Below are positions 1 through 9,931 of a stretch of DNA of 64,000 nt, piece by piece. Origin of the DNA: Cherax quadricarinatus (Eukaryota > Arthropoda > Malacostraca > Decapoda > Parastacidae); the NCBI RefSeq assembly GCF_038502225.1, contig NC_091298.1, positions 37,260,836-37,324,835 of the forward strand. Reading direction: 5' to 3'. The notes under the pieces were generated by a model. The model was not told where the DNA came from. It searched no databases and saw only the letters and a program-made list of their open reading frames with translations. Each line of letters opens with the position of its first letter. Position 1 is the stretch's first letter. The position numbers and the translations under genes are program-made.

Positions 1-919
1 AAATTTTTAGTGTTGATGGGTTTTCCTGAAAGGTGGCTCTACCCTGATTATAGGTTGTATTATTTTTAATATTGACAAAAATAATTTCAGTGAAATAACT
101 GGAGAATATCTTTTCTGAATGAAAACAAAATTGGGTTTGACTTAATGAAGCTATCTTAGATTAACTGTACATAATGCACATTTATGTGCACATTACAGTT
201 GTCTACCCTCAAGACCGTTATAAAACAAGTTGATACGTTATGTACCCTACCCAATGTTCATACAAAAGTTTTCCTAATTGCAAGCATATTTATTTACGTA
301 TTTAAATATTATTCACTGGCTTATTTTGGACTGTGTGTTAGGGAGGAGCCTTTTCACACTTTTCAAATTTCGTTATGTAAGAATGCCAAAAGTTACAACT
401 CTCACGTCTCCAGCGCGTTGAAGTAAAAAAATACATGAATTCTTTTTTTTATATAAAGAATTTCGAAACTAAACATTGCACTGGAATTGCTCGTAAGAGC
501 AAGAAATGACATCGTAAACTAGATTTCAGTCCAGGACCATTTTGACTTAAACTTATGTAAGAGTCCTTCTTATTCAAATAAACTGCATAACATCCTCATG
601 CTAGAAGACTGTGATAATATCTTCTGCCGCCGTCAGCAGCAGGTTGAAAATACGAACAAAACGTTAAATTTCTTATTTTAATATAATGTAAAAAAATAAA
701 TTTTTACGACACATCATTTAAATAAGATGGAACAGGACTCTAGGGAGATATTGTACGCAAGGTTAAAACCTAGAGACACAACAGTATCTCTATTTGCCTC
801 CGATATCTCAAATTAATAGTGAATAAAAAATCGTTGGACTACTTCGACAACACTCAACTCATCGCTTATTTTGTCAATTACGAAAGTAATATACTAAGAA
901 AATAACCCTGACCTAACCA
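1..919. other. AT-rich stretch without recognisable gene
   Basis: I see no coding region, RNA gene or repeat family here that I can support. A short open frame of 80 codons near 184-426 has no motif and lies in AT-rich sequence where such frames arise by chance. Confidence 0.6.
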
Positions 920-934
920 GGAGAAGATCGCTGT

Positions 935-1091
935 TATAATTATTATAATCATGGGGGAGCGCTAAACCCGTAAGATGATACAGTGGGGGAGGAGAATGGA
1001 AGGCATTCAGGCTCAATTCAGGGAACCGGAGCACAGATACAGTTCCCTAGATCAAGAACCCCTCACCAGAGCCAAGGAACCCCCCTTGAGG
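935..1091 (-). mobile_element. Short SINE, copy 1, with 15-bp TSD
   Basis: The element is about 157 bp. It reads on the minus strand from a 5' end rich in CCCTCAAGG-like sequence to a TAA/ATT-type tail at 935-945. It is bounded by a perfect 15-bp direct repeat, GGAGAAGATCGCTGT, at 920-934 and 1092-1106. The same family occurs at 4651-4816, 13751-13805 and 15052-15195, each with its own TSD. I see no clear tRNA A and B boxes, so the origin of its head is unknown. TSDs of 12-15 bp and the simple-repeat tail fit LINE-driven retroposition. Confidence 0.85.
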
Positions 1092-2345
1092 GGAGAAGAT
1101 CGCTGTGTCGAGTACCACCCTGCCTGGCCAACCACCTTACCATTTAGGTACATACCTGGAGTATACCTGGAGAGGGTTTCAGGGGTCAACGACTCCGTGG
1201 CTCGGTCTGAGACCAGTCCTCGTGGTGGATCAGGGTCTGATCAACCAGGCTGTTTCTGCTGGCCGCATGCAAACTCACTGGACAGGCACCTGAAGTCAGG
1301 TACTGACTTCAGGTGCCTGACCAGTTCCTTCTTGAAGACAGCCAGGGGGCTATTGGTAATCCCCCTTATGTATGCGGGGAGGCAGCTGAATAGTCCTGGG
1401 CCCCGGACACTTATTGTGTTGTGTCTCAGTGTATTCGTGGCGCCCCTGCTTTTCATTGGGGAATGTTGCATCTCCTGCCGAATCTTCAGCTTTCATAGTG
1501 AGTGATTTTCGTGTGCAAGTTTGGTACTAACCCCTCTAGGATTTTCCAAGTGTATATTATCATGTATCTCTCTCGCCTGCGTTCCATGGAATACAAATCA
1601 AGGGCCTTGAACCGTTCCCAGCAATTTAGGAGCCTTATCGTACTTATGTGTGCAGCAATTTCGCCTGCCCTGAAGGGGCAGTCAGTGTACAGCAGTATTC
1701 CAGCCTAGAGAGAACAAGCGATTTGAAGAGAATCATAATGGGTTTTGCATCCCTAGTTTTAAAGGTTCTCATTATCCATCCTATCATTTTCCTAGTAGAT
1801 GCGGTAGATACATTGTTGTGGTCTTTGAAGGCGATATCCTGTGACATTATCACTCACAGGTCCTTCACATTACTTTTTCGCTCTACTGTATGGCTAGAAT
1901 TTATTGTATATCTGATACAGTTCTAATTTCCTCAAGTTTTCCGTATCTGAGAAGTTGAAATTTCACTTCATTGAACTTCATATTGTTTTGAGTGGCCCAA
2001 TTAAAGATTTGGTTAATGTTCACTTGGAGTCTTGCGGTGTCTTCGATGAAGGTCACTGTCATGGCAATCCGGGTATCATCTGCAAAGGAAGACGCGGAGC
2101 TATGGCTTACATCTCTATGTTAGATATGAGTATAGAGAATAGAATGGGAGCGAGTACTGTTTCTTGTGGAACAAAGCTTTTCACCGTAGGTGCCTCAGGC
2201 TTTACTCTATTTACTATTACTCATTGTGTTTTATTTGTCAGGATGTTATAGATTCATCCACTAACTTTTCCTGTTATTCCTTTATCACGCATTTATTATA
2301 CCTTGGTCACACTTTTGTTAAATTAGACACATGTGCAACTCTTGG

Positions 2346-2406
2346 GTATCTTTATTGAGGAAACGTTTCGCCACACAGTGGCTTCATCAGTCCATACAAA
2401 GGATAA
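2346..2406 (-). ncRNA. Hammerhead ribozyme, type I-like, copy 1
   Basis: On the minus strand the conserved core CTGATGA is at 2390-2384. One unpaired A follows, then stem II GCCAC-TGT-GTGGC (five pairs), then GAAA at 2369-2366 followed by C. The palindrome AAACGTTT replaces a normal looped stem III, so stem III would be only A-U and C-G with no loop and is better formed between two copies. The predicted cleavage is after GTT in that palindrome. Stem I pairs GGA with TCC next to the core and CTTT with AAAG further out across an internal loop. This matches the minimal-stem-III hammerheads known from Penelope-like elements. The extra A before stem II is unusual, and activity is untested. Confidence 0.75.
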
Positions 2407-2717
2407 ACTTGAAGAACAGGAGGAGAATGAGGTAATCAGTCCCTCAGCCTTGAGTCGATGTGGTCAGTCCATCAATCTTGAATAGAATACGGCATAGGAG
2501 CGGAGAAGCAGCTTATAAACCGTATGGCAGGAGAGGTGCAGCAGTCGTAAGTGGTGTCACATTTGTCCAATGTAGAAGTACGTCGTGCCCAAGGGTTAGG
2601 CAAGCGAAGAATTCCCAAGTATTAAGATCCCAAGAAGTTGCAATGCCTGACAGGATTGTAGATGAATGGTTCAAAGAACCCACATGTTGTTAAATCAGAC
2701 ACATGTGCAACTCTTGG

Positions 2718-2778
2718 GTAACTTTATTGAGGAAACGTTTCGCCACACAGTGGCTTCATCAGTCCATACAAAGGATAA
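2718..2778 (-). ncRNA. Hammerhead ribozyme, copy 2
   Basis: This is the same motif exactly 372 bp downstream of copy 1 in the same orientation. The CTGATGA core, stem II and GAAAC are unchanged. One base in the outer stem I region differs (AAAGTTA instead of AAAGATA), which keeps the four-pair CTTT/AAAG helix. Two same-strand ribozymes would cut out a 372-nt RNA. Confidence 0.75.
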
Positions 2779-3138
2779 ACTTGAAGAACAGGAGGAGAAT
2801 GAGGTAATCAGTCCCTCAGCCTTGAGTCGATGTGGTCAGTCCATCAATCTTGAATAGAATACGGCATAGGAGCGGAGAAGCAGCTTATAAACCGTATGGC
2901 AGGAGAGGTGCAGCTGTTGTAAGTGGTGTCGCATTCTTCGCTTGCCTAGCCCTTGGGCACGACCTACTTCCACATTGGACAAATGTGACACCACCTTCGA
3001 CTGCTGCCCCTCTCCTGCCATACGGTTTATAAGCTGCTTCTCCGCTCCTATGCCGTATTCTAATCAAGATTGATGAACTGACCACATCGACTCAAGGCTG
3101 AGGGGCTGATTACCTCATTCTCCTCCTGTTCTTCAAGT

Positions 3139-3199
3139 TTATCCTTTGTATGGACTGATGAAGCCACTGTGTGGCGAAACGTTTCATCAATAAAGATAC
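3139..3199 (+). ncRNA. Hammerhead ribozyme, copy 3 (inverted)
   Basis: CTGATGA is at 3155-3161, stem II GCCAC-TGT-GTGGC follows after one A, and GAAAC is at 3176-3180. The stem I 3' strand here is TCATC where copies 1 and 2 have TCCTC, which breaks one G-C pair next to the core. This copy should fold less well. Confidence 0.7.
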
Positions 3200-4305
3200 C
3201 CAAGAGTTGCACATGTGTCTAATTTAACAACATGTCGGTTCTTTGAACCATTCATCTACAATCCTGTCACACTTTGCAAAGTCTGTGTATACTACATCTG
3301 TATTTTGTTTATCCTCTACAGCATGCAGGACCTTGTCATCGTGATCCAGCAGCTGGGACAGGCAGGAGCGACCTGCTCTGAAACCAGTGTTGCCCTGGGT
3401 TGTGTAATTGATGGGTATCTAGGTGGTTGGCGATCTTGCTTCTTAGAACCCTCTCAAAGATTTTTATATGGGATGTTAGTGCTATCGGTCTGTAGTTCTT
3501 TCCAATTGCTTTACTGCTGCTTTTGTAGAGTGGGGTTATGTCTATTGTTTTTAGTTAATGTGGGATGACCCCTGTGTCCATGCTCCCTCTCCAAAGAATG
3601 CTGAAGGCATGTAGTTCTTAATGAACACGGAGATCCATGAGTCTGGGACTGGGGCAGAGTGCATGGGCATATCATTTATTACCTTTTCAAAGTCTAGTGG
3701 TTTTAGGATAATACCCGAGATTTTTGAGGTGACCAAATTTTAGGTCTCGTTCATAAAGAATTCATTTGGATTATCGACCATTAGTCTGGGTAGCGGCTCG
3801 CTGAACACTGAGTCGTATTGGGACTTTATATGTCACTCATTTCTTGGCTGTCATCTGTGTATGTCCCATCTCTCCTATGCAGGGGCCCAATATTGGATGT
3901 TGTTTTTACCTTAGATTTGGCAAGAGAGAAGTATTTTTATTTTTAAATTTCTTTTGTGTCTTTTAGTTCTTCCTGTGATTCTTGTCTCCTGTAAGATTCC
4001 TTTCAGCTGAAGTTCAATATTTGCAATTTCATTGACCAGTGCCTTCTTCGTATTGCAGATATATTAACCCGACTCAGCAGCTCTGTGACTCTTCGCCTTC
4101 TCTTTCTTTTTCTTAAAGGAATGTGCCTTGAGCAGATCTCAAGAACCACAGAGTTTATTTTTTCTGGGCGAAGGTTTGGATCTGTGTTGTTTAGGATATC
4201 TTCCCAGCTTGTTTCATTTAGGACATGGTTGACTTGTTCCCATTGAATGCTTTTGTTATTGAAATTGAATTTCCTGAAGACATCCTCATGACTGATCGCA
4301 TTTTG

Positions 4306-5140
4306 CTAGTCAGGAGTCCTGTGCATACATGTCTGTACCTCTATTATGTTGTGCTCTGTGTGTATTGTCTTTGATACGGTTATATTACATATCAGATCGT
4401 CGTTGTTAGTGTAGATGAGGTCCAGCATATTTTCTAGTCTTGTAGGCTCTAGTATTTGCTGGTTTAACATGAATTTAGTGTAGAGATTTAAAAGCTCGTG
4501 TGTGTGTGAATTTTCATCTGAGCTGCCTCCTGGGGCGATCTCTGCTAAAATATTATTTGCTATACTCCTCCATTTCAAGTGTCTCAAGTTGAAATCTCCC
4601 AGTAGCTAGATGTTTGGGGCAGGAGTTGTGAGATTTTCCAGACAGTGGTCCCCTCAAGGAAGGTTCCTTGATGTTGGTGAGGGGCTCTTCATTTAGGGAA
4701 TTGGATCTGTGCTCCAGTTCCCCGAATTAAACCTGAATGCCTTCCACATCCCCCCCCCCTAGGCGCTGTATAATCCTCCGGGTTTAGCGCTTCCCCCTTG
4801 ATTACAATAATAATAATCCAGACAGTGGTCAGTTTTCAAAAGCTCCTCCCGCGTTGCTGGGAAGTTGCTTCTGGAGGCTTGTGTACCACCACAATGACAA
4901 GGTTTTGGTTTTCAATCTTTCCGCTAAAACTTCAACTACATCATTTGAGGTGTTTAGTAGTTCTGAGAAATTAAGCGACTCAGTGATGTACAGGCCAACC
5001 TTCCCGTTGTTACCTGTTTAGTCTGTCGCAACAGAATAGGTTATAACGTGGGATCCATATTTCGTTGTCAAAATGATCCATAATGTGGGTCTCTGTGAAT
5101 GCTGCAAACATTGCATTTGACTCCTGAGCAGTCCATTGAT
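4306..5140 (-). pseudogene. LINE copy A endonuclease remnant
   Basis: The minus strand encodes fragments of an exonuclease-endonuclease-phosphatase (APE-like) domain, the enzyme that nicks target DNA for target-primed reverse transcription. The clearest part, 4306-4587, reads from RHLKWRSIANN through TRLENMLDLIYTN to HNIIEVQTC and aligns with 57.79-58.05 kb. The N-terminal half (NAMFAAFTE, KIENQNLVIVVVHKPPEAT) lies at about 4840-5140 beyond a SINE insertion. Stops and frame changes make it non-functional. Confidence 0.8.
4651..4816 (+). mobile_element. Short SINE, copy 2, with 14-bp TSD
   Basis: This is the full-length member of the family at 166 bp. It starts CCCTCAAGGAAGG and ends in a TAATAATAA tail. 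It is flanked by TCCAGACAGTGGTC at 4637-4650 and 4817-4830. It interrupts the endonuclease of LINE copy A, so it is younger than that LINE. Confidence 0.9.
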
Positions 5141-5300
5141 GTAAGGAACTTAGTTGTTTGTTGACGGCCTTACAGCTTGTATGTTTGGAAAGAAAAATAA
5201 CATTATATTGATGGAATTTAGGGGGGTTTCATTTGGTGGATCTAATATCTGTTGTTCTGGAGTTACTTTTAGTTACTTTTAGTTTTTAGCTTTGGAATTT

Positions 5301-6343
5301 TTACCCAAGATTGCTTTCTTGCTTTGTTCTTCTCTTGCTTCTTCTCCGCAAACTGAAACAGAAAATAACGAGACTGACAGTTACTGTTTGAGTACAGATC
5401 AATTATATTTGGCAGAATTACATGATGTGTCAAAAAGCTCTGATAAAATGTGACACTCGAGGTGGGTGACAGCTGGTAACACAATATTGCTTCTTTACTT
5501 CTCTAGAGAAGATCTATCTGTCAACCTTACATTATTAAAACTTTAATTCACAAATGATTTACAATCCAGAGAAATCCTACTGAAACAAAGAACAAAACAT
5601 CTCCATGAAACAAGTTATTTTTATTTTTTTCTCAGTATATTGATTTCATAACTGACACAAAAATCGAAGAGCTGCATTTATTCGAAGAGGCTCAAATGAT
5701 ATTTTTCACTTAAATTTTAGATATCGGCGGTGGCTTAAAATACTGTTATAGGCCTCCTGGATTTGCTCCAGGTTTACAATACCTCACAAAAATATTATTA
5801 CAATGAAGTGTAAGGAAAATTTCATTTATAAAATTACATTTATAAAATGAGAAAATTGACGTCTTGCATAAAATTTCAAGACGCCGGCGGCTGCAGGTAT
5901 TATGACAGGAACCTGGTATAGAAAACTAGTCTAAGAGACATTCTAAAGACGCTGTTTCTTGTTTTTACCAACAGTTCTAATAAATATATAGTGATTTTTT
6001 TTAAACGCACATTTTGATGTCAGAAGATATCGTATATAACCGAGTATTTTTGACGAGGGTGTTCCACTCTCTGCACTATTGCTAAATGGAAATCGGAAAA
6101 AAAATGATAAAATTCTCCATCCTACTTTATAAGTATAATTTGCTATTGTCATTGAAAAAAATATATATTGGTGTCCATCTGATAACCTGTGAATACCTCC
6201 TTTGATTCACTTCAGATCCTCAGTACTAATATTAAATTGCATTTTAAATTTATACAGCACTCTGCACTATTCGTTTTGCACAGCTGCTGAAATACACGAA
6301 GTTATTATTATAATTATTGATATTATTATTATTGTTCGTATTA
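5301..6343. other. AT-rich stretch without recognisable gene
   Basis: I see no supported gene. Short minus-strand frames (5269-5484, 5943-6152) lack motifs. The right end (6300-6348) is a TTA-type microsatellite into which the LTR element inserted. Confidence 0.55.
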
Positions 6344-6348
6344 TTATG

Positions 6349-7300
6349 TGTGAGGGAAAAGTTCAATAGATAGGAGTAGAGAGGGAGTATATAGTAACAT
6401 ATGTATCATTGCCAGCTACTTGTTAAGGTAGGGTAAGTCAAGCTCCCGCTATTCCCGACTTTTTTCCCCCACCCCTAAAGTGATAGCTCCGGCTATCCCT
6501 TCCCCTCCTTCTTCCCCCCCCCCCCCGAAAGGTGACGTGTGGGGCTAAGGTCCAAACAGTAATCACTAGACTCACAGCTCCCAGCACTACTGTAAGTACA
6601 TGCCTGCCTTGTATTCTAGTGGATTTATTGGTTGAAAGCTTCACTTTTGACCAATAATAAACTTAGTCCTTTCAGTCTTGCTCTAGGTTGACTGTTGTAA
6701 TAATCACCACATCTTTCAGGTATTGTACTTATCATGGAGAGTGATTTCTTAAGCAGTGGGTAACCTGTCTATCTTTCCAGCTTGGATGACAGAGAGGGTC
6801 ACCTGCCAATCAATGAGCAAAACTGATGGAGATGGACTAACTTCCTGAGACTTCCCCTTTTTAGATTTAATTACCTGTGCACCTGTATGAAATTGCAGGA
6901 CGTAACCCCTCATCATTGCAGCGGTAAAGAACCTGCTTTCCTGTCATTGGGATAGAATACTCAAGGCTATACCGTGAAGAACGAACCAGTGGGTTGTAAC
7001 CAACACCTGAGACCCCCCCATCATCAGCAACTGCTACGATTTCAGCAACACTCAGTGTCACCAACACCAGACACCCCTATGTATATTAGCGTTGAATTCA
7101 GTTATCATTTATATTTTTCATTTTTCATTTTCTTTAATGTAGGATTAATATTTCATATTTAAGTGTTTTATATTTTCTATATAATAAAGTGTTTATGTTT
7201 GTCTGTTATTATTTCTTTTTCTATTCATTAATTTTCCTGAGGAGGAGCCAGCCTTGGTAATACTGTCTGAAGTTGTTACAGGGCTGAGTAAGCCTTCACA
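6349..7300 (+). repeat. 5' LTR
   Basis: A 952-bp long terminal repeat with terminal TGTG and CACA. An AATAAA polyadenylation signal sits at 7183-7188, matched at 11818-11823 in the 3' LTR. It carries one copy of a ~90-bp block (near 6405-6490) that is repeated about three times in the 3' LTR. The short tracts AGCTACTTGTTAAGG and GGTGACGTGTGGGG are shared between both LTRs. Confidence 0.9.
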
Positions 7301-7302
7301 AG

Positions 7303-7320
7303 TGGCGACCTTGCCAGGAT
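7303..7320 (+). promoter_or_regulatory. tRNA primer-binding site
   Basis: Two bases after the 5' LTR the sequence reads TGGCGACCTTGCCAGGAT, complementary to a tRNA 3' end with CCA. The CCTGGCA-type stem suggests a leucine tRNA, but I could not check tRNA sequences. Confidence 0.65.
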
Positions 7321-7868
7321 CAACTCTACTGAATCAAGATTCAACTCCATCTCGAATCTACCATTGGAACTTCAACGCCGCATACCACAGACGGTTACCA
7401 CCAGCCATGAGTAATCATTCTCTATGGTAGGACTACAGTACAAGTATTTAAAAGATTTGGTGATTGTTAGTCTCAATTTATTGTAAGTCAAGTCAAGGCA
7501 GGAATACTAGTTAATTCTGCCATCTATTTTTGTGTGAGCTTGAAACACTTTGGAGGATTAGACTCTAGGGACCCGAGATTTTCCAGTGACAATTTGTTTC
7601 ATTGAGCTCTTTATTATATCAAGGGAACTGTCATAGGGCACTCTTGATTTGTTGGTGAGAAGATTGGATGGTCAAGTGACCCCATTCTACTTACTGTTTG
7701 CTCGGAGCCGGCATAGAACCCTTCGTTTTAATTAATACATATTGTTTAATTGAAGTAGGGATCGAGCCCTCTTGTTTATTTACAGTTTGAGTGGAGCAGG
7801 AATTGAACCCTCCGTTTTCTTTAATACCCATTTCATTTCCCCTGATAGTTTAAGTTATTCTTGCAAGT

Positions 7869-9923
7869 ATGGATGAATACCAGTTTTGGATGAATGCTGG
7901 AAGTAAGTTAGGAATAACAGGGAAAAATTTAGAATCTTTCATTAGTGCTAAGATCCAGGAAAGACTTGAAAGAGAGAGAATTGAGAGAGAAGAAAGACAG
8001 TTAGAAAGGGAAAGAGAAGAAGAAAAGGAGAGAGAGAGAATAGAAAGAGAAGAAGAAAAGGAGAGAGAGAGAATCGAAAGAGAAGAGAAAAAGGAGAGAG
8101 AGAGAATTGAGAGAGAAATCCAAGAAAGACAGTTAGAAAGAGAGAGAGAAGACAAAAAGGAGCGTGATAGACTTGATCGTGAGGAGACAGCTAGAGTACA
8201 TGAAGAACAAGTTAAATTAAGAGAACTTGAGGAAAGAGCAAAGGATAGGGAACGTGAGGAACAAGCTAAAATACGTGAGGAACAAGCTAAGATACGTGAA
8301 GAACAGGTTAAATTAAGAGAACTTGAGGAAAGAGCAAAGGATAGAGAAGTTGAGGAAAAAGCTAGAGAAGGTGAGGAAAAAGCTAGAGAACTTGAGTTAA
8401 TAGAGAGAGAAAAGGATCGCGAGCTCGAAAAATCTCGCCTTGAATTAGAGAATAAAAAGTTAACTTTAACACAACAACAATTAGAGGAAGGAGTAATGGA
8501 ACAACGTGCAGCTAGTGCACATATTCCAACACCATATTTACCTACCTTCACAGAGGGGGAAGACATAACTTCATACATTATCAGGTTTGAAAATACCGCT
8601 ACCCTCTGTGAATGGCCTGCTGACACCTGGGCTACCAGGTTAGGAATGTTATTTTCCGGTACAGCTTTGAATATCTATGCAACTTTGTCACAGGATATTA
8701 TATGTAGTTATAACCTAGTGAAGAAGGCAATCCTTAAAGCGTACCAAAAAACCAGTAATTCTTACAGGAAAGATTTCAGGTATGCCACCTTACAACCTGG
8801 CCAGAACTTTCAGCAGTTACAGGTAACACTCTTTCGTTTGTTCGACTTTTGGATAGAGAGTTCAGGAATTGATCACAGTTATGAATCTCTTAGAGACTTC
8901 ATGGTTGCTGACCAGTTCCTGACAGCTCTTCCTCACCAGATACGAACATTCATTAGAGAACGTAACCTGATTAAAGCTGAGGAAGTTGCTGAGGCAGCTG
9001 ACCTGTATGCTGAGGCTCACAATTCCTATAAACACCTAAAGGGATCGAACCCTAAGGGCAAGGGTTCATCAGACCTTAAGAAATCAAAGCCTCCAGTGGA
9101 AAGTAAAATGACTTCTTTTATTCCTGTTTGTTATTTGTGTGGTGTTAAGGGACATAAACGTCCAGATTGTCCTTCTAAGAAGGTCCAAAAAGTTGGAAGA
9201 TGTTTTAAAGACTGTATTGACCAAGCACCCTTCTGTTCAGGAACAGTTAATGAACTTAATGTATCTACCATTTTACGAGACACTGGATGCACATGTATAG
9301 TCATTTCTGATAATCTGTTCCCTAACCTTAAAGAAACTCATTCCTCTGCTATACTTTCAGACTACTTGGGCCGTACGGACACCTTTCCTACCATCCATTG
9401 TTACATTAGGTCTAAATGGTTCACAGGTTGGTCTGAAGCCGTACTAGCTCCCATCACTTCTTGCTCCGTACTAATAGGTAATGTAAAAGGTGCCATTCTT
9501 CCTTCTGAGGTTGACCTTTCATCACCAAAGGTGGACATAGGTGTTTCAGATCCTCTTCCTGTAGAGTCAGAGAAGCCCCTCGAAAGTTCAGATGAGACAA
9601 TGTCTCGTGAGATTCATGTGGGATTAAAAACCAGTGATGCTACTCTCGAAAGCGAGATAGTAGGATCACCGGTTCACTTGTTAGATGAAAGTGAAGATAT
9701 CACCTCCGATACCATAAATGTCTTGACTAGGGCTCAGACCAAAGCCCAGGTTTCTCCTACTGTCCATCCTTTGATTTTCCCTGACTTTAAGCCTTTAGAT
9801 ATATCGAAGGACTCCTTTGTCAATTTCCAACGTAATTGCCCTTCTCTTCAGAATTGCCATAATGCCGCTAAACAAAATCAAGTTATCCAAAGGAAAACTT
9901 TTTATATAAATTTGAATATATAA
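7869..9923 (+). CDS. Gag-protease polyprotein of LTR retrotransposon
   Basis: A 684-codon frame. Residues ~20-205 are a highly charged Arg/Glu coiled coil. Residues ~215-390 look like a capsid/SCAN-like Gag core (ITSYIIRFENTA..., ALPHQIRTFI). A CCHC zinc knuckle uses C421, C424, H429 and C434. A retropepsin-type active site is D471-T472-G473 in LRDTGC, with a later LIGN segment. The tail has a TRAQTK linker and the start of the segment that normally precedes integrase. Gag would package the RNA and the protease would process it. The ATG at 7869 follows the leader closely and opens the whole frame. The frame stops at 9923 and integrase continues in another frame, so a mutation or programmed shift separates them. 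Confidence 0.85.
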   Translation: MDEYQFWMNAGSKLGITGKNLESFISAKIQERLERERIEREERQLEREREEEKERERIEREEEKERERIEREEKKERERIEREIQERQLEREREDKKERDRLDREETARVHEEQVKLRELEERAKDREREEQAKIREEQAKIREEQVKLRELEERAKDREVEEKAREGEEKARELELIEREKDRELEKSRLELENKKLTLTQQQLEEGVMEQRAASAHIPTPYLPTFTEGEDITSYIIRFENTATLCEWPADTWATRLGMLFSGTALNIYATLSQDIICSYNLVKKAILKAYQKTSNSYRKDFRYATLQPGQNFQQLQVTLFRLFDFWIESSGIDHSYESLRDFMVADQFLTALPHQIRTFIRERNLIKAEEVAEAADLYAEAHNSYKHLKGSNPKGKGSSDLKKSKPPVESKMTSFIPVCYLCGVKGHKRPDCPSKKVQKVGRCFKDCIDQAPFCSGTVNELNVSTILRDTGCTCIVISDNLFPNLKETHSSAILSDYLGRTDTFPTIHCYIRSKWFTGWSEAVLAPITSCSVLIGNVKGAILPSEVDLSSPKVDIGVSDPLPVESEKPLESSDETMSREIHVGLKTSDATLESEIVGSPVHLLDESEDITSDTINVLTRAQTKAQVSPTVHPLIFPDFKPLDISKDSFVNFQRNCPSLQNCHNAAKQNQVIQRKTFYINLNI

Positions 9924-9931
9924 AAGGTTTC

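Larger units (their letters stand above)
2316..3265 (-). mobile_element. Hammerhead-ribozyme (retrozyme/PLE-like) element, direct plus inverted units, 10-bp TSD
   Basis: A 950-bp insert lies inside LINE copy A between two copies of GTCACACTTT (2306-2315 and 3266-3275). LINE similarity resumes on both sides. It holds one full unit of 372 bp on the minus strand (about 2316-2689), a second partial minus unit (about 2690-2935), and a plus-strand partial unit (about 2985-3265). The last two form a large hairpin with arms of roughly 240 bp and a loop near 2931-2987. Each unit carries a hammerhead sequence. I see no protein-coding capacity, so it would be non-autonomous. Head-to-tail units separated by self-cleaving motifs are the hallmark of retrozymes and of Penelope-like elements; mobilisation by a PLE such as the one at 23-26 kb is inference. 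Confidence 0.8.
1644..3740 (-). pseudogene. Reverse transcriptase remnant of LINE copy A
   Basis: Minus-strand translation gives pieces of a CR1/L2-type RT in several frames. At 3551-3736 there is the NDMPMHSAP-PDSW segment that precedes the RT core. At 1955-2250 lies the stretch matching the RT C-terminal side of the 59.3-kb copy. At 1644-1853 lies the C-terminal MIGWIMRTF...LEYCCTLTAP segment shared with 27.8 and 51.0 kb. The catalytic core is interrupted exactly where the 950-bp ribozyme element sits (2316-3265). No continuous frame remains. Family placement below the CR1/L2 level is uncertain. Confidence 0.8.
1150..5300 (-). mobile_element. CR1/L2-like LINE, decayed copy A, split by two insertions
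   Basis: On the minus strand this is a non-LTR retrotransposon with the same order and sequence as the better copy at 56.2-59.5 kb. An apurinic-type endonuclease lies at about 4305-5140, the reverse transcriptase at about 1960-3740, and the C-terminal region and 3' end at about 1150-1850. The 3' end has a short tandem CTCCAGGTATA-type repeat near 1151-1173, not a poly(A) tail, as is usual for CR1/L2 elements. It is interrupted by a ribozyme-bearing element (2316-3265) and a SINE (4651-4816). Many stops and frameshifts make it a pseudogene. The 5' limit near 5300 is set by where similarity to the other copy fades. Confidence 0.85.

Noticed and set aside
975..1505. A 176-codon plus-strand frame
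   Set aside because: It runs across a SINE and antisense to a LINE 3' end; the family signal is on the other strand.
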